The position numbers were made by a program, and so were the translations under genes. Below, piece after piece: positions 9,179 to 18,455 of a DNA stretch of 64,000 bases. This DNA comes from an uncultured Bacilli bacterium (GTDB lineage Bacteria; Bacillota_I; Bacilli_A; RF39; UBA660): contig CAJTZU010000001.1 in NCBI GenBank assembly GCA_910584165.1, positions 310,001 to 374,000 on the forward strand. Reading direction: 5' to 3'. Within the stretch, counting starts at the first letter, position 1. Each line of letters begins with the position of its first letter. The notes beneath the pieces were generated by a model. The model saw only the letters and a program-made list of their open reading frames with translations. It searched no databases and was not told the DNA's origin.

Positions 9179-12100
9179 TATTCAATACCTCCGATTGTCT
9201 TGACATGCTCTTTAGCAACAGCATCTACAGTATTATCAAACTTTTCCTTCATAGCAAATAATCCTCTTTTAGCAATTTCTTCTACCTCTTCACTTTCCAT
9301 TCCTAATAAATCAGCTAAAACAGAAAATGAAATTGGCTTTTTTCCAATGATAGATAAAGAAAGCGCCCCAATAATACATTCTTCAAAAGGAAGTACCTTT
9401 AAAGCATCCTGATATTCAGGCCTACTAATGTAATTACGTAACATTTGATAATCTTCTTTAGTAAATTCTTCTGATAAAATTGGCATTGACTTAAAAATAT
9501 CATCTGGTTCTGTCCAAGAATAAGTAACAGTTGAACCTTTATGAGCAACATCATCTACTACTGACTTTTCTGGTGTAGGAACATCTAAAGTTGTTGTACC
9601 ATCATCTGGTAATTTTATTTTTCCTTCTCTAATATCTACTACATATCTTTCTAGTTTTGGTAAGACAACTTGAAAGAATCTATTTTTTTCCTTAGAAGAC
9701 GCAAATGCTCTACAATTTTCTCCCCAGCGAATATCTAAAATTTCTCGTTCTTCTACAGTTAAAAGTGAAATGGCAAAGTCAACAGTTTCCTTTGTATCCT
9801 CACTAAAACAAGTATATGCACTCGATAAATCTCTTCTTTTTCTTCTTTCCTTTTTATTTTGATTTGTATTTGATTGTGTTGTAGAATCTTCTACTCCTTT
9901 TGTTTCTTCAGAAAGTTCTGAAGCTATATAAGAACCTACAATTGTAAGCTTTCCTGAGCGAAACTCCTCTAAAGTTTTTTCTACTTTTGCTAAAACAATA
10001 TTAGATAGCTTAGAACTCTCTGCTCGAGTAAGTGTTCTTTCATTTCCCCAACGAATGGCACAAAGTTCTAAATCGCTTGGTCCTAATTTACATAATGCAT
10101 AATCAACCCAATCTTTAGGATCATTTTCAAAACAAGTATATGGTGTTGTTAAGTTCCTTCTTTTTCTTTTTGATGAATTACTTTCTTCTTTCATAGTTTC
10201 CTCCTCCTTTTCCCCAATTTCTTCTTTTTGTAATATATCTTCTCCAACTTCCGCTACAGTTTCTTCTTCATCTTCTAAAGAAGTTGGGACAGAAATAACT
10301 GCTGGAATAATAGTAGTTCCTTCCCTAATTTCTAATCTCTCCTTAGGAGTAACTTCCACAGGCTTTGATGCTTTTTCTATTCTTTGCTCAAGTCTTTCCT
10401 TAGCAAATGAACTTGCTAATTTTTCTTTTAATTCTGGAAGAATATAATTTTCAAATAAATAAACATCATTTTCTTCCACTCTAGTTCGATTATCTTCCTC
10501 AAAATTCTTTCCAAACATTTTTATCAGTACTTCTTGACAATATTGGTCTAATGTATGAAGTTCTTTTACTACTAATTTAGGTGAATACTGCTTTAAATAG
10601 TAGAATAAATTCTTTATGTCTACCTTTGGCTGATTTTGTGGCTTCGGTTCTAATGCTTGCTTCGGTGATATATTTGATGGAGCAGGTTTTGGAGAAGTTG
10701 CTAATCTAGGTGAAGGATTTCCCTTCCCTTTAGAAACAGCTCCTGGTTTATGATTATTTTCTAATGGTAAAGGCAATACTGATTCTTCTAAACCTATAAA
10801 CACTTTTAAAGCTTTCGCATCTCTTCTTTTAAATAATCTTCTTAATGCTTTTGCTTCTATTTGTCTAATTCTTTCTCTCGTAACATGAAACTTTTTTCCA
10901 ACTTCTTCTAACGTTCTAGGTCTACCATCTTCTACACCAAAGCGAAGAATTAAAACTTGAGCTTCCCTTTCTGGAATTCTACTTAATACCTCCATCATTC
11001 TATCATGCAACTCATTATTACTAACTACTGCATAATCATCACCCTCTGCTGCTACAAAATCTCCCAATTCAGTATCTTCTTCATCTCCAACTATTGACTG
11101 AAGACTTATAGGTTCCAAGTAATTTTCTTTTATATCCCTAATCTGAGTTACAGTATACCCTAATTCTTCTGCTAATTCTTCATATTTTGGTTCTCTACCC
11201 AAAGATATTGTTAGTCGTCTTTCTGCTTGAACCACTTTATTTATTTTTTCCACCATGTGTACTGGAACACGAATAGTACGAGCTTGATCAGCTATTGCTC
11301 TTGTAATTGCTTGACGTATCCACCACGTTGCATAAGTTGAAAATTTATATCCTTTTGCTACTTCAAACTTATCAATTGCTTTCATCAATCCAAGATTTCC
11401 TTCTTGAATTAAATCTAGAAATAACAGCCCTCTTCCTGTATACCTTTTGGCAATATTAACAACTAATCTAAGATTGGCCTCTGCTATCTTATGTCTTATT
11501 TTATCACTACCAGTAGTATTTAATAAAGTAAAAAGTTCCCTTTCTTCCTCTATTTTTAATAAAGGTACTTGCCCTATTTCATATAAATATTGCTTGACTG
11601 AATCTAAAGAAGAAATATCAATCTTTTCGCCAAATTCCAATAAAGTATTTAATTCACCTTCTAAATCACTGTCTAAATCAATATCAATTTTAGCATAAGT
11701 TAAATAAGCACCAATAATCGATGAAAGAAGTGTATAGTCTGGAATTTCCTCCAATTTCTCCAATGAAATTTTTTTCTCTTTACAATTAACAATAACCTTA
11801 ACAATATTTAAAAAGTTTGGATAGCTTGAAAATAATGTAATACATTCCTCAATACTAAGAGAATATTCTATTTTTAATAAAAAGTTTGCAAATGCTTTTA
11901 AGTTATCTTCATCTGTCCTACTAGAACTCCACTTTTTAGAAAAATATCTGTCTAAAAAAGAGATATCTTTTTCTATCGCCATGCGAATTTTTTCTTTTAT
12001 AATTTTAATGGTTAACTTTTTGATTTCTTTTTCTTGTTTTTCTGGTGTATCAAAAGAAGGCAGAGCAGAAATAGCCTCTTCCATTTTTAACAGTATTTCT

Positions 12101-12189
12101 TTTTTGATTTCATCAGAAAAAAGAAAATCATAGTTACTGCCATACTTTTTTAATAATTTTCCATAATTAAATTCTATTGATTTAGCCAT
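9178..12189 (-). CDS. rpoD: Primary sigma factor with a large C-terminal module array
   Basis: 1003 residues, against about 370-450 in Bacillus SigA. Residues 1-195 are a helical N-terminus. Then come sigma 1.2 (195-230), sigma 2 (231-301, with DLIQEGNLGLMKAIDKF and FSTYATWWIRQAITRAIA), sigma 3 (310-385) and sigma 4 (396-452; TLEEVGKKFHVTRERIRQIE). Beyond 460 come a Pro/Lys-rich linker and four further modules, at about 525-597, 676-748, 786-858 and 905-990. The second and third are clear repeats (YTCF, then RWG, then a VLxKxE-type helix). The last looks like another sigma 4 HTH (VLADLLGMESEEVEEIAKRG). ATG 12189 has AGGAG at ideal spacing and is preferred to an upstream in-frame ATG at 12240. 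Confidence 0.93.
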   Translation of the reverse strand: MAKSIEFNYGKLLKKYGSNYDFLFSDEIKKEILLKMEEAISALPSFDTPEKQEKEIKKLTIKIIKEKIRMAIEKDISFLDRYFSKKWSSSRTDEDNLKAFANFLLKIEYSLSIEECITLFSSYPNFLNIVKVIVNCKEKKISLEKLEEIPDYTLLSSIIGAYLTYAKIDIDLDSDLEGELNTLLEFGEKIDISSLDSVKQYLYEIGQVPLLKIEEERELFTLLNTTGSDKIRHKIAEANLRLVVNIAKRYTGRGLLFLDLIQEGNLGLMKAIDKFEVAKGYKFSTYATWWIRQAITRAIADQARTIRVPVHMVEKINKVVQAERRLTISLGREPKYEELAEELGYTVTQIRDIKENYLEPISLQSIVGDEEDTELGDFVAAEGDDYAVVSNNELHDRMMEVLSRIPEREAQVLILRFGVEDGRPRTLEEVGKKFHVTRERIRQIEAKALRRLFKRRDAKALKVFIGLEESVLPLPLENNHKPGAVSKGKGNPSPRLATSPKPAPSNISPKQALEPKPQNQPKVDIKNLFYYLKQYSPKLVVKELHTLDQYCQEVLIKMFGKNFEEDNRTRVEENDVYLFENYILPELKEKLASSFAKERLEQRIEKASKPVEVTPKERLEIREGTTIIPAVISVPTSLEDEEETVAEVGEDILQKEEIGEKEEETMKEESNSSKRKRRNLTTPYTCFENDPKDWVDYALCKLGPSDLELCAIRWGNERTLTRAESSKLSNIVLAKVEKTLEEFRSGKLTIVGSYIASELSEETKGVEDSTTQSNTNQNKKERRKRRDLSSAYTCFSEDTKETVDFAISLLTVEEREILDIRWGENCRAFASSKEKNRFFQVVLPKLERYVVDIREGKIKLPDDGTTTLDVPTPEKSVVDDVAHKGSTVTYSWTEPDDIFKSMPILSEEFTKEDYQMLRNYISRPEYQDALKVLPFEECIIGALSLSIIGKKPISFSVLADLLGMESEEVEEIAKRGLFAMKEKFDNTVDAVAKEHVKTIGGIE

Positions 12190-12240
12190 AATCGTGCTCC
12201 TATATTTATTACTATAACACACTTTTTTCTTAGAAAGCAA

Positions 12241-12262
12241 GAAAAAAACTGCTATTTCAGTA
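12241..12262 (-). terminator. Weak hairpin and T run after the DUF308 gene
   Basis: On the minus strand CTACTG and a nearly complementary GCAG-type arm are followed by TTTTTTT just past the stop. The stem has a mismatch. Confidence 0.4.
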
Positions 12263-12264
12263 GT

Positions 12265-12864
12265 TTATTCTTCCTCAATAACAGCTTCTTTTGCTTCTTT
12301 TTCTTTAATTTCTTTTGGTACTTTTTTATTCAATACTTCAGAATAGTCTTTATTTTGAGTAGTATAGTAAATATACCCCATAATTTCAGATATGGCATAA
12401 ACAATAATAAAGATTCCTAAAAGATTAATAAATTTTTGAGTAAGAATAACAATTCCTAATAAAATCATTAAAATAGATACTCCCAAAAATATTTTAGAAC
12501 CTTTCTCATCTATTGCCCGAACTGCCAATCCTAAAATCAAACGATTGATACCACTAAATAAAATTAACGCTCCTAATACGATACTAATTGTAATAGTAAT
12601 AGACTTTGGAAAACAAGCAATAATTGCTCCAAACCCCATATATAAAATAGCACTCATGCAATCTCCAAAAGTAGCGCTACCTTTTTTTCTTCCTGTCAAG
12701 AATAAAATAAATTTTACAAAACCTGTTAATAGTAAAATTCCACTTACTCCATAGCCAATAATATCATAAATGGTATCTCCATTAAAGCATAATAGAATAC
12801 CGATTACTAACGACAATAATGATACAACTAAAGATACAATACTAATTGGTTCTTTTTTGCTCAT
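12265..12864 (-). CDS. DUF308 (HdeD-like) membrane protein
   Basis: About 199 residues with six hydrophobic segments in three helical hairpins, rich in Gly and Ile (for example SLLSLVIGILLCF, GISRL-type turns and LIMILLGIVILT), then a charged tail (about 170-199, EKEAKEAVIEEE). This matches the HdeD/DUF308 family of small integral membrane proteins of unclear function. ATG 12864 (MSKKEP) follows GAGG; an upstream in-frame ATG at 12894 would add ten residues. It is a single gene between rpoD and thrS. Confidence 0.75.
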   Translation of the reverse strand: MSKKEPISIVSLVVSLLSLVIGILLCFNGDTIYDIIGYGVSGILLLTGFVKFILFLTGRKKGSATFGDCMSAILYMGFGAIIACFPKSITITISIVLGALILFSGINRLILGLAVRAIDEKGSKIFLGVSILMILLGIVILTQKFINLLGIFIIVYAISEIMGYIYYTTQNKDYSEVLNKKVPKEIKEKEAKEAVIEEE

Positions 12865-12920
12865 ATTCCTCACATCCTCGTATGTATTATACAATAGAAT
12901 TTAGAAAATTGCAAAAGAAA

Positions 12921-12938
12921 AGGATGAGCTATCATCCT
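12921..12938 (-). terminator. Intrinsic terminator after thrS
   Basis: AGGATGA/TCATCCT stem followed on the minus strand by TTTTCTTTT. It begins inside the last thrS codons. Confidence 0.75.
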
Positions 12939-14691
12939 ATCTTTTCTTTTCAATTTCATCCTTTACAAAAGCAATAAAGTCACTTTGAGATAATGTTACA
13001 GTTTCTGTTGTACCGAAAATACGATAACTAATTGTCTTTTCATCTCGTTCTTTATCTCCTACAATAAGAGTTAAAGGAATCTTTCTTGTTTGACTTTCTC
13101 TCATACGATAACTTAGCTTCTCATCACGAGCATCCATCTCTACACGGAAACCTTCTTTTCTCAATAATTCTTCAATCTCTTTAGAATACTCTAAATGATA
13201 TTCATTATTAACAGGAACAATATTAATTTGAGTTGGCGCTAACCAAAGAGGTAATATTCCTTTTGTTTCCTCTAAAATGAAAGCAGTAAATCTATCGAAT
13301 GTACCAAAGATAGCTCTATGAAGAACAACTGGAGTTTTTTTAGAACCATCTGAATCGATATAAGAAAGTTCAAATCTTCTAGGGAGTAAGAAATCCAACT
13401 GACAAGTAGATAATGTTACCTCTGGTCCAACAGCTGGTTTTACTTCTACATCTAATTTTGGTCCATAGAAGGCAGCTTCTCCAACTGCTTCAAAGAATTC
13501 TACTCCTAAATCATTTAATACTTCTCTTAATTTTGCTTCTGCTTCATTCCACATTTCATCATCATCAAAATATTTTTCTTTATCTTCTGGATCCCTTAAA
13601 GACAATCTAAATTTATAATCTTTAAGGCCAAAATCTTTATAGACATCTAAAATTAAAGATACTACCTTCTTAAATTCTTCTCCTATTTGGTCTGGTCTTA
13701 CAAATAAATGGGCATCATTCTGACACATACATCTAACTCTTTCAAGACCTTTTACAGCGCCACTTGCCTCATATCTAAAGTCTGCTGCAAATTCCCCAAT
13801 TCGGATTGGCAAATCTCTATAAGAATGTAATTCATTTCCATAAATAAGCATATGATGTGGACAATTCATTGGTCTTAATACAAATTCCTCATCATCAACC
13901 TTCATAGATGGGAACATATTTTCTTGATAATGATCCCAATGGCCTGAAGTTTTGTATAAATCTACTGTTCCTACACATGGTGTATAAACGTGTTTATAAC
14001 CCATTTTTTGTTCTTTCTCATAAATATAGTTTTCAAGTTGTTTTCTAATAATCGCACCATTTGGCAACCATAAAGGCATTCCTTTTCCAACTAAATCATG
14101 AGACATAAAGATATCTAATTCTTTACCAATCTTACGGTGATCTCTTTGTTTTGCTTCTTCTAACATATTTAGATGTTCATTTAAATCTTCTTCATTGAAG
14201 AAACAAATACCGTAGATTCTTTGAAGCATCTTATTTTTAGCGTCACCTTTCCAATAAGCACCACTAGATTTTAGTAGTTTAAAATATTTTAATTCTTTTA
14301 CTGTTTCTACATGTGGTCCACGACATAAATCTGTAAAATCTCCTTGTGTATAGCAACTAATAACAGTATCTGCTTCATCCATTCTACTAATTAAATCTAC
14401 TTTATAAGGGTCGTCTTTGAATTGTTCTAATGCCTCTTCTTTACTAATTTCATGACGAACAATTCTTTTTCCATCTTTTGAAATTTTTTTCATTTCTTTT
14501 TCAATTTTTTCTAAATCTTCTTCTGTAATTACATTATCCCCTAAATCGATATCGTAGTAGAATCCCTCTTCAATAACAGGTCCTACCCAAAACATAGCAT
14601 GTGGATATAAATGTTTTACAGCTTGCGCAAGTAAATGGGCACAACTATGATTTAAAATACTTAATTTTTCATTTTCTTTTATATTTATCAT
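12937..14691 (-). CDS. thrS: Threonyl-tRNA synthetase lacking the TGS domain
   Basis: 584 residues, against about 640 for bacterial ThrRS. The chain starts almost at the editing domain (NHSCAHLLAQAVKHLYP, then LCRGPHV), so the N-terminal TGS domain is missing while the editing His/Cys signature remains. The class II core has motif 2 (RYEASGAVKGLERVR), the zinc Cys/His set including RPMNCPHH, and motif 3 (LHRAIFGTFDRF); an anticodon-binding domain covers about 480-584. It follows the DAC-like gene by one base, and both lie behind a T-box. Loss of TGS is also seen in some reduced Mollicutes enzymes. Confidence 0.96.
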   Translation of the reverse strand: MINIKENEKLSILNHSCAHLLAQAVKHLYPHAMFWVGPVIEEGFYYDIDLGDNVITEEDLEKIEKEMKKISKDGKRIVRHEISKEEALEQFKDDPYKVDLISRMDEADTVISCYTQGDFTDLCRGPHVETVKELKYFKLLKSSGAYWKGDAKNKMLQRIYGICFFNEEDLNEHLNMLEEAKQRDHRKIGKELDIFMSHDLVGKGMPLWLPNGAIIRKQLENYIYEKEQKMGYKHVYTPCVGTVDLYKTSGHWDHYQENMFPSMKVDDEEFVLRPMNCPHHMLIYGNELHSYRDLPIRIGEFAADFRYEASGAVKGLERVRCMCQNDAHLFVRPDQIGEEFKKVVSLILDVYKDFGLKDYKFRLSLRDPEDKEKYFDDDEMWNEAEAKLREVLNDLGVEFFEAVGEAAFYGPKLDVEVKPAVGPEVTLSTCQLDFLLPRRFELSYIDSDGSKKTPVVLHRAIFGTFDRFTAFILEETKGILPLWLAPTQINIVPVNNEYHLEYSKEIEELLRKEGFRVEMDARDEKLSYRMRESQTRKIPLTLIVGDKERDEKTISYRIFGTTETVTLSQSDFIAFVKDEIEKKR

Positions 14692-14692
14692 T

Positions 14693-15661
14693 TTAATAAT
14701 CTCCTTCTTCTAACATTTTTTGTTTTTGCTTTTGTTTAGCAATTTTATAGCCTTTACAATGACGGGTTCGTCTAATCAGTTCTCTTCTAACAATATGATA
14801 ATAAGCATCTTGATTAGAAGCTCGGTATACTCGCATCAATTGTTCTAATTCATAAACATTCATTTCACTTAGTGTATAAGCACTAGGACTATTTACAATA
14901 ACATTAACTTCTCTTTCTCGCGGTATTTCTTTAGGAATTGGAAAAAGACGCATTAGATTTTTTTGCAAATCATTTTTGTCAAAAATTGGTTTTACAGTAC
15001 CATCTATCATAATTGCAAATACACCATTTTCATAAACAATACCAATAGCATCCGTTCTTTTTGAAATGCCAATTGCTTGTCTTTGTAGTGACGGTAAAAC
15101 CATCGTACTATAACAATTATCCCCATGTCCTAAAAATCGATATCCTTTTAAAGAATAATCTGCGCTAATAATGATTCCACTATCGTTTTCAGTCGCTCTT
15201 TCCATAGATTCTAATAAAGAATCTTCTTCTAATAGACTATCACTAATAGTAAATTGTTGAAAAGTATAATTATCTAAAGAATCATCTCCTTCGATAATGC
15301 AAAGAGCATTTAAATTTCGCCCGACGGCGACTGAAAATAACTTTACAATTTTTTGAATTACTAATTCACGATTATCACATCCAAGGGTTAATTCTATTTC
15401 AGAATCGCTAGGGGCCAAATAAGGAACTTGATAATGTTTTGCATCTTCTACCAAAATAATTTGACCAGTAGAAACTAATTCTGGATTTTTTTGAATATAT
15501 TCAAAACTAGTTCTCTGTAACTGAGGAAAAAATATTTTAATGGTATCATGAGTCATATTGGCAATATTTTCATGAGAAATTCCATAATATCTTTCTATAA
15601 ATGATGTAGCTTTTAAATTTCTAACATCCTTTAAACTATTCTTTTTTTTCCTTTTACCCAT
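14693..15661 (-). CDS. Divergent diadenylate-cyclase-like (DisA_N/DAC) protein
   Basis: 322 residues. Residues about 100-230 follow the DAC fold pattern: a KIVKLFSVAVGRNLNALCIIE helix-strand, a LDNYT loop, NDSGIIIS at the DGA-motif position, then LQRQAIGISKRTDAIGIVYE where canonical enzymes have TRHRAAIGISE-TDA. Both catalytic motifs are altered: DGA to DSG (Asp160 kept) and RHR to LQR. It may be a weak, altered or dead cyclase that binds a nucleotide. The N-terminal 100 residues are unassigned; the C-terminus is helical and very basic. It is the first gene of the thrS operon under the Thr T-box, in the slot between dnaI and thrS filled by ytxB/ytxC in Bacillus. The DAC call is mine from motif pattern alone. 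Confidence 0.5.
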   Translation of the reverse strand: MGKRKKKNSLKDVRNLKATSFIERYYGISHENIANMTHDTIKIFFPQLQRTSFEYIQKNPELVSTGQIILVEDAKHYQVPYLAPSDSEIELTLGCDNRELVIQKIVKLFSVAVGRNLNALCIIEGDDSLDNYTFQQFTISDSLLEEDSLLESMERATENDSGIIISADYSLKGYRFLGHGDNCYSTMVLPSLQRQAIGISKRTDAIGIVYENGVFAIMIDGTVKPIFDKNDLQKNLMRLFPIPKEIPREREVNVIVNSPSAYTLSEMNVYELEQLMRVYRASNQDAYYHIVRRELIRRTRHCKGYKIAKQKQKQKMLEEGDY

Positions 15662-15680
15662 AAATATCCCTCCTAATGAT

Positions 15681-15897
15681 AAAAAAAGACACCCCTTGAT
15701 TCTTCAAGGAGCGTCTATACGCGGTACCATCCTACCTTATTACTCTAAATGATAACGGAATTCATCCGGATTACTCTTTCGAAATCTGCTCATAGGTAGT
15801 AATTATCCACTATCTTGCTTAGGCTTCCACCATCCCTAATTCGCTAACAAGAATCATACATAATCATGTCCTAATCTTTGCTTTCAACGACCTTATT
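15681..15897 (-). promoter_or_regulatory. T-box riboswitch (threonine)
   Basis: The minus strand has the full T-box layout. A stem I distal part (AGCGAATTAGGGATGGTGGAA) is followed by a specifier region with ACTACC at 15795-15800 (ACT and ACC both code Thr), the T-box TAGGATGGTACCGCG at 15720-15734, and a terminator stem at 15688-15715 with seven T. Uncharged tRNA-Thr would pair with the specifier and the T-box bulge and prevent termination. It controls the DAC-like gene and thrS together. Confidence 0.93.
15688..15715 (-). terminator. T-box terminator hairpin
   Basis: GACGCTCCTTGA and TCAAGGGGTGTC form the stem, followed by a T run (15681-15687) on the minus strand. It is mutually exclusive with the antiterminator formed by the T-box sequence. 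Confidence 0.9.
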
Positions 15898-15933
15898 ATA
15901 ACACAGGATTATTAGTTTGTTAAGTCATTTTTC

Positions 15934-16836
15934 CTATTTTCTTAAATTTTTACTTATCATTTCTAAAGGAACCGTCAATTGTTTAATACGTGAAACAATT
16001 CTTCCAGCCTTAATAGATTCTACACCTGCTTTAGAACTTGCTAAATGCTCCTCTAAATCATTCAATGATAAATTAGATGTAAAAAAAGTAGTTAATCCTT
16101 CCTCCATTCGATACTGAAGTAACGGACACAAAATTTCATCGCGATTCCATGCTGTTACATTTTCCGCACCAATATCATCTATTAATAAAAGAGGAACTTT
16201 TTTTACATATTCATACTTTTCTTTAAAATCATCATAAAAAGCTTGTCTTAAAAATTCTGGCCAAAAGAGAATAGCACTTTGATATCCTTTTTTAGCGAGC
16301 TCATTAAATAAAGCAGCTACTAAATACGTTTTTCCACACCCAAAATTTCCGGATAAATAAAGCCCCTTTTGGTTTGTCTCCTCTGTATAATTTTTTAAAA
16401 ATTCACCAATCCATAAAATAACTTCAAATCTACTCTTATCATTCTTATAAATACTTTCCATACTAGCATCCTGTAAAGTTCTAGGTGTATTAAAGTATTT
16501 TATATTTTTTAAATATTTAGTATTTTTTTCTAATTTTTCTTGATAACGGCAAGTTTTATATTCAAAATCTAAATGACCTTGATGAACCGTTGGAAAATAA
16601 ACATGTCCACGAATCCTATTTTGACATTCTCGAATATTTTTACACTCTAGGCAATGCCCATATTCTGCAGCTACTTCTTCTAAAAGAGATGTATAATTCT
16701 TTAATTCCTTTTTTGGAAGCTTTGTTTTTTTAGCAATTTCTTTAAAAACAGGATTTTTTAATGCTTCCTCATATTCTTTTTCTAAATCTATTTTCACAAA
16801 ATCTTTTTGATTTAACTCTTTTTCTAAAGCATTCAT
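15934..16836 (-). CDS. dnaI: Primosomal protein DnaI (helicase loader)
   Basis: 300 residues. The N-terminal helicase-binding part has a zinc-type Cys cluster (CLECKNIRECQNRIRGH). The C-terminal AAA+ domain starts at about 140, with Walker A SGNFGCGKTYL, Walker B PLLLIDDIGAE, and sensor and arginine-finger regions (FFTSNLSLNDLEEHL, GRIVSRI). DnaI loads the replicative helicase at oriC and at restart sites. It follows dnaB by 7 bases, matching the Bacillus dnaB-dnaI pair. Confidence 0.95.
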   Translation of the reverse strand: MNALEKELNQKDFVKIDLEKEYEEALKNPVFKEIAKKTKLPKKELKNYTSLLEEVAAEYGHCLECKNIRECQNRIRGHVYFPTVHQGHLDFEYKTCRYQEKLEKNTKYLKNIKYFNTPRTLQDASMESIYKNDKSRFEVILWIGEFLKNYTEETNQKGLYLSGNFGCGKTYLVAALFNELAKKGYQSAILFWPEFLRQAFYDDFKEKYEYVKKVPLLLIDDIGAENVTAWNRDEILCPLLQYRMEEGLTTFFTSNLSLNDLEEHLASSKAGVESIKAGRIVSRIKQLTVPLEMISKNLRK

Positions 16837-16843
16837 TCAATCA

Positions 16844-18115
16844 CTATCCTTTTAACATCTTTTCTAAAGCTTCGATTTCTTCTGAGGTTGCTTCATTCGT
16901 TTGTACATCTAAATGAAACCAATCTGGCTTTTTATCTTGTTTTACTATTTTTTTAGTAGAAATATTTTTTTTCTTTTTATACTCTTCTTCTGCAATATTC
17001 ATCGCATCTTCGACTGTTTCAATATTACTTTTTTTCCATTGAGCAGCTATAGTTTCTACAAAGCTTTTTGTTAACTTATTATTATTAATTCTAAGCACAT
17101 AATCTACTAAAACGTTTACTACTCCTGCTTTTAAATCTAAATCTAATAAAAGATATGAAATAATATTTAAATCGCTATTAGTAGGTGTTCCTGATTTATA
17201 TTTACTACAAATAAAATCATAAGGACTAGTAGTCTCAAAAAGATGAATCATCTGCATTCTTTTAGAAACACCATCTTTAGTAGAACGCAAATACTCAGGC
17301 TGATTTTTATAAATTAAACTTGGAAGCTTTCCAAAATTCTCAAATTGATAATATTTACTAGCAAGCTCTCTTAATTTTACTTTATCAATCGTGTGCTTTT
17401 CACTGATAGAATTCCTAATTAATTCAACCATGGCTTCATTATCATAATTATATATAGAAGAAATCTTAATTAGAAAAGAACGGACTTCTTTCGTCACACT
17501 CCTTGGATTTAACATCTCTTCAGGAATAAAACTTAAAATTGTATTAATATCGATTTTTGAAATAATTTCTAATGGTCGTGTAGACTTACTTCTCAAGTTA
17601 TAAATTTCTATGTTACGTAAAGAAGAATTCGTCCAAGAAAAAATATCGCTAAATTTGACAGTAACATCTTCATAATTCTTTAAATTCATTGTAGGTATTT
17701 TAAAAAACTCTACTCTTCTTTCATATTCGATTGGGCCCAAAGCATTAAAAAGAGCAGTACCCAAAATAGGGTTATTTAAAAATTCTTTTGCACTCATAGG
17801 AGAATATAATTCATAAATAAAACTATTTACACTACCCTTTTTTACATAGGTTTTTAATAACCCGATTCCTTCTAACTTTAATCTAGCATCCATCATTTCT
17901 TGTACAGTAATCATCATCGTATTTAAAAGTGTATTATGGGTAAATTCTGTAGAAATAAGTTCTAAATGATCTAAATAAGTCCATAATGTGTTGTAAAGAT
18001 TAATAGCAAGTGCACCAATAAGAGGTTCATATAAACTAACTAATATTTTTCTGTCGTCTTGTAAAACTGTTTTATTTACGACGATAAAGACATCTGCTGG
18101 TAAAACTTGATTCAT
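16844..18115 (-). CDS. dnaB: Replication initiation and membrane attachment protein DnaB (DnaD/DnaB family)
   Basis: About 423 residues. The N-terminal winged-helix DDBH1-like region (ADVFIVVNKTVLQDDRKILVSLYEPLIG) and a C-terminal DDBH2-type helical domain (SYLLLDLDLKAGVVNVLVDYVL) mark the Bacillus-type DnaB, a helicase co-loader, not the replicative helicase. ATG 18115 has GAGGTG at good spacing; the longer frame from 18205 would overlap secG and is rejected. A Lys-rich C-terminal stretch precedes the stop. The order dnaB-dnaI-x-thrS is kept from Bacillus. Confidence 0.88.
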   Translation of the reverse strand: MNQVLPADVFIVVNKTVLQDDRKILVSLYEPLIGALAINLYNTLWTYLDHLELISTEFTHNTLLNTMMITVQEMMDARLKLEGIGLLKTYVKKGSVNSFIYELYSPMSAKEFLNNPILGTALFNALGPIEYERRVEFFKIPTMNLKNYEDVTVKFSDIFSWTNSSLRNIEIYNLRSKSTRPLEIISKIDINTILSFIPEEMLNPRSVTKEVRSFLIKISSIYNYDNEAMVELIRNSISEKHTIDKVKLRELASKYYQFENFGKLPSLIYKNQPEYLRSTKDGVSKRMQMIHLFETTSPYDFICSKYKSGTPTNSDLNIISYLLLDLDLKAGVVNVLVDYVLRINNNKLTKSFVETIAAQWKKSNIETVEDAMNIAEEEYKKKKNISTKKIVKQDKKPDWFHLDVQTNEATSEEIEALEKMLKG

Positions 18116-18186
18116 AATCTTCACCTCTTTTTCATTATACCATGATTTTAAACAGTTAAAAGAAAAAACTAAGTTTTCCTTAGTTT

Positions 18187-18396
18187 TTATTTCATGATAA
18201 TACAAATAATAAAGAAAGCAACTCCTAAACAGAATGTTAGACGAGTAATAAATAATTCTCCTCCTCTTTCTTTACGGTTACTAAATAAATCGCTATTACT
18301 ACCACTCATAATATCAGCAGCACTTTCTGCTTTTCCACTTTGTAATAATACTATGGCAATTAAGAGAATGGATATAATAATTAATAATACTTGCAT
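18187..18396 (-). CDS. secG: Preprotein translocase subunit SecG
   Basis: 69 residues with two membrane helices (about 3-22 and 50-68) around the conserved QSGKAESAADIMSG and GGELFITRLT turn, typical of SecG. It assists SecYE and SecA in protein export. ATG 18396 follows a perfect GGAGGT; the in-frame TTG or ATG further up is less likely. A single short gene between dnaB and the M16 peptidases. Confidence 0.93.
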   Translation of the reverse strand: MQVLLIIISILLIAIVLLQSGKAESAADIMSGSNSDLFSNRKERGGELFITRLTFCLGVAFFIICIIMK

Positions 18397-18455
18397 CCCA
18401 ATTACCTCCTTCAACTAACTAATAATTTATCATATTTAGATAAATAAATCAATAT

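Noticed and set aside
9200..9412. Plus-strand frame opposite the rpoD C-terminus
   Set aside because: No ribosome site; the minus-strand frame continues a clear domain there.
13413..13610. A Leu-rich plus-strand frame within thrS
   Set aside because: Shadow of thrS in another frame, repetitive composition, no ribosome site.
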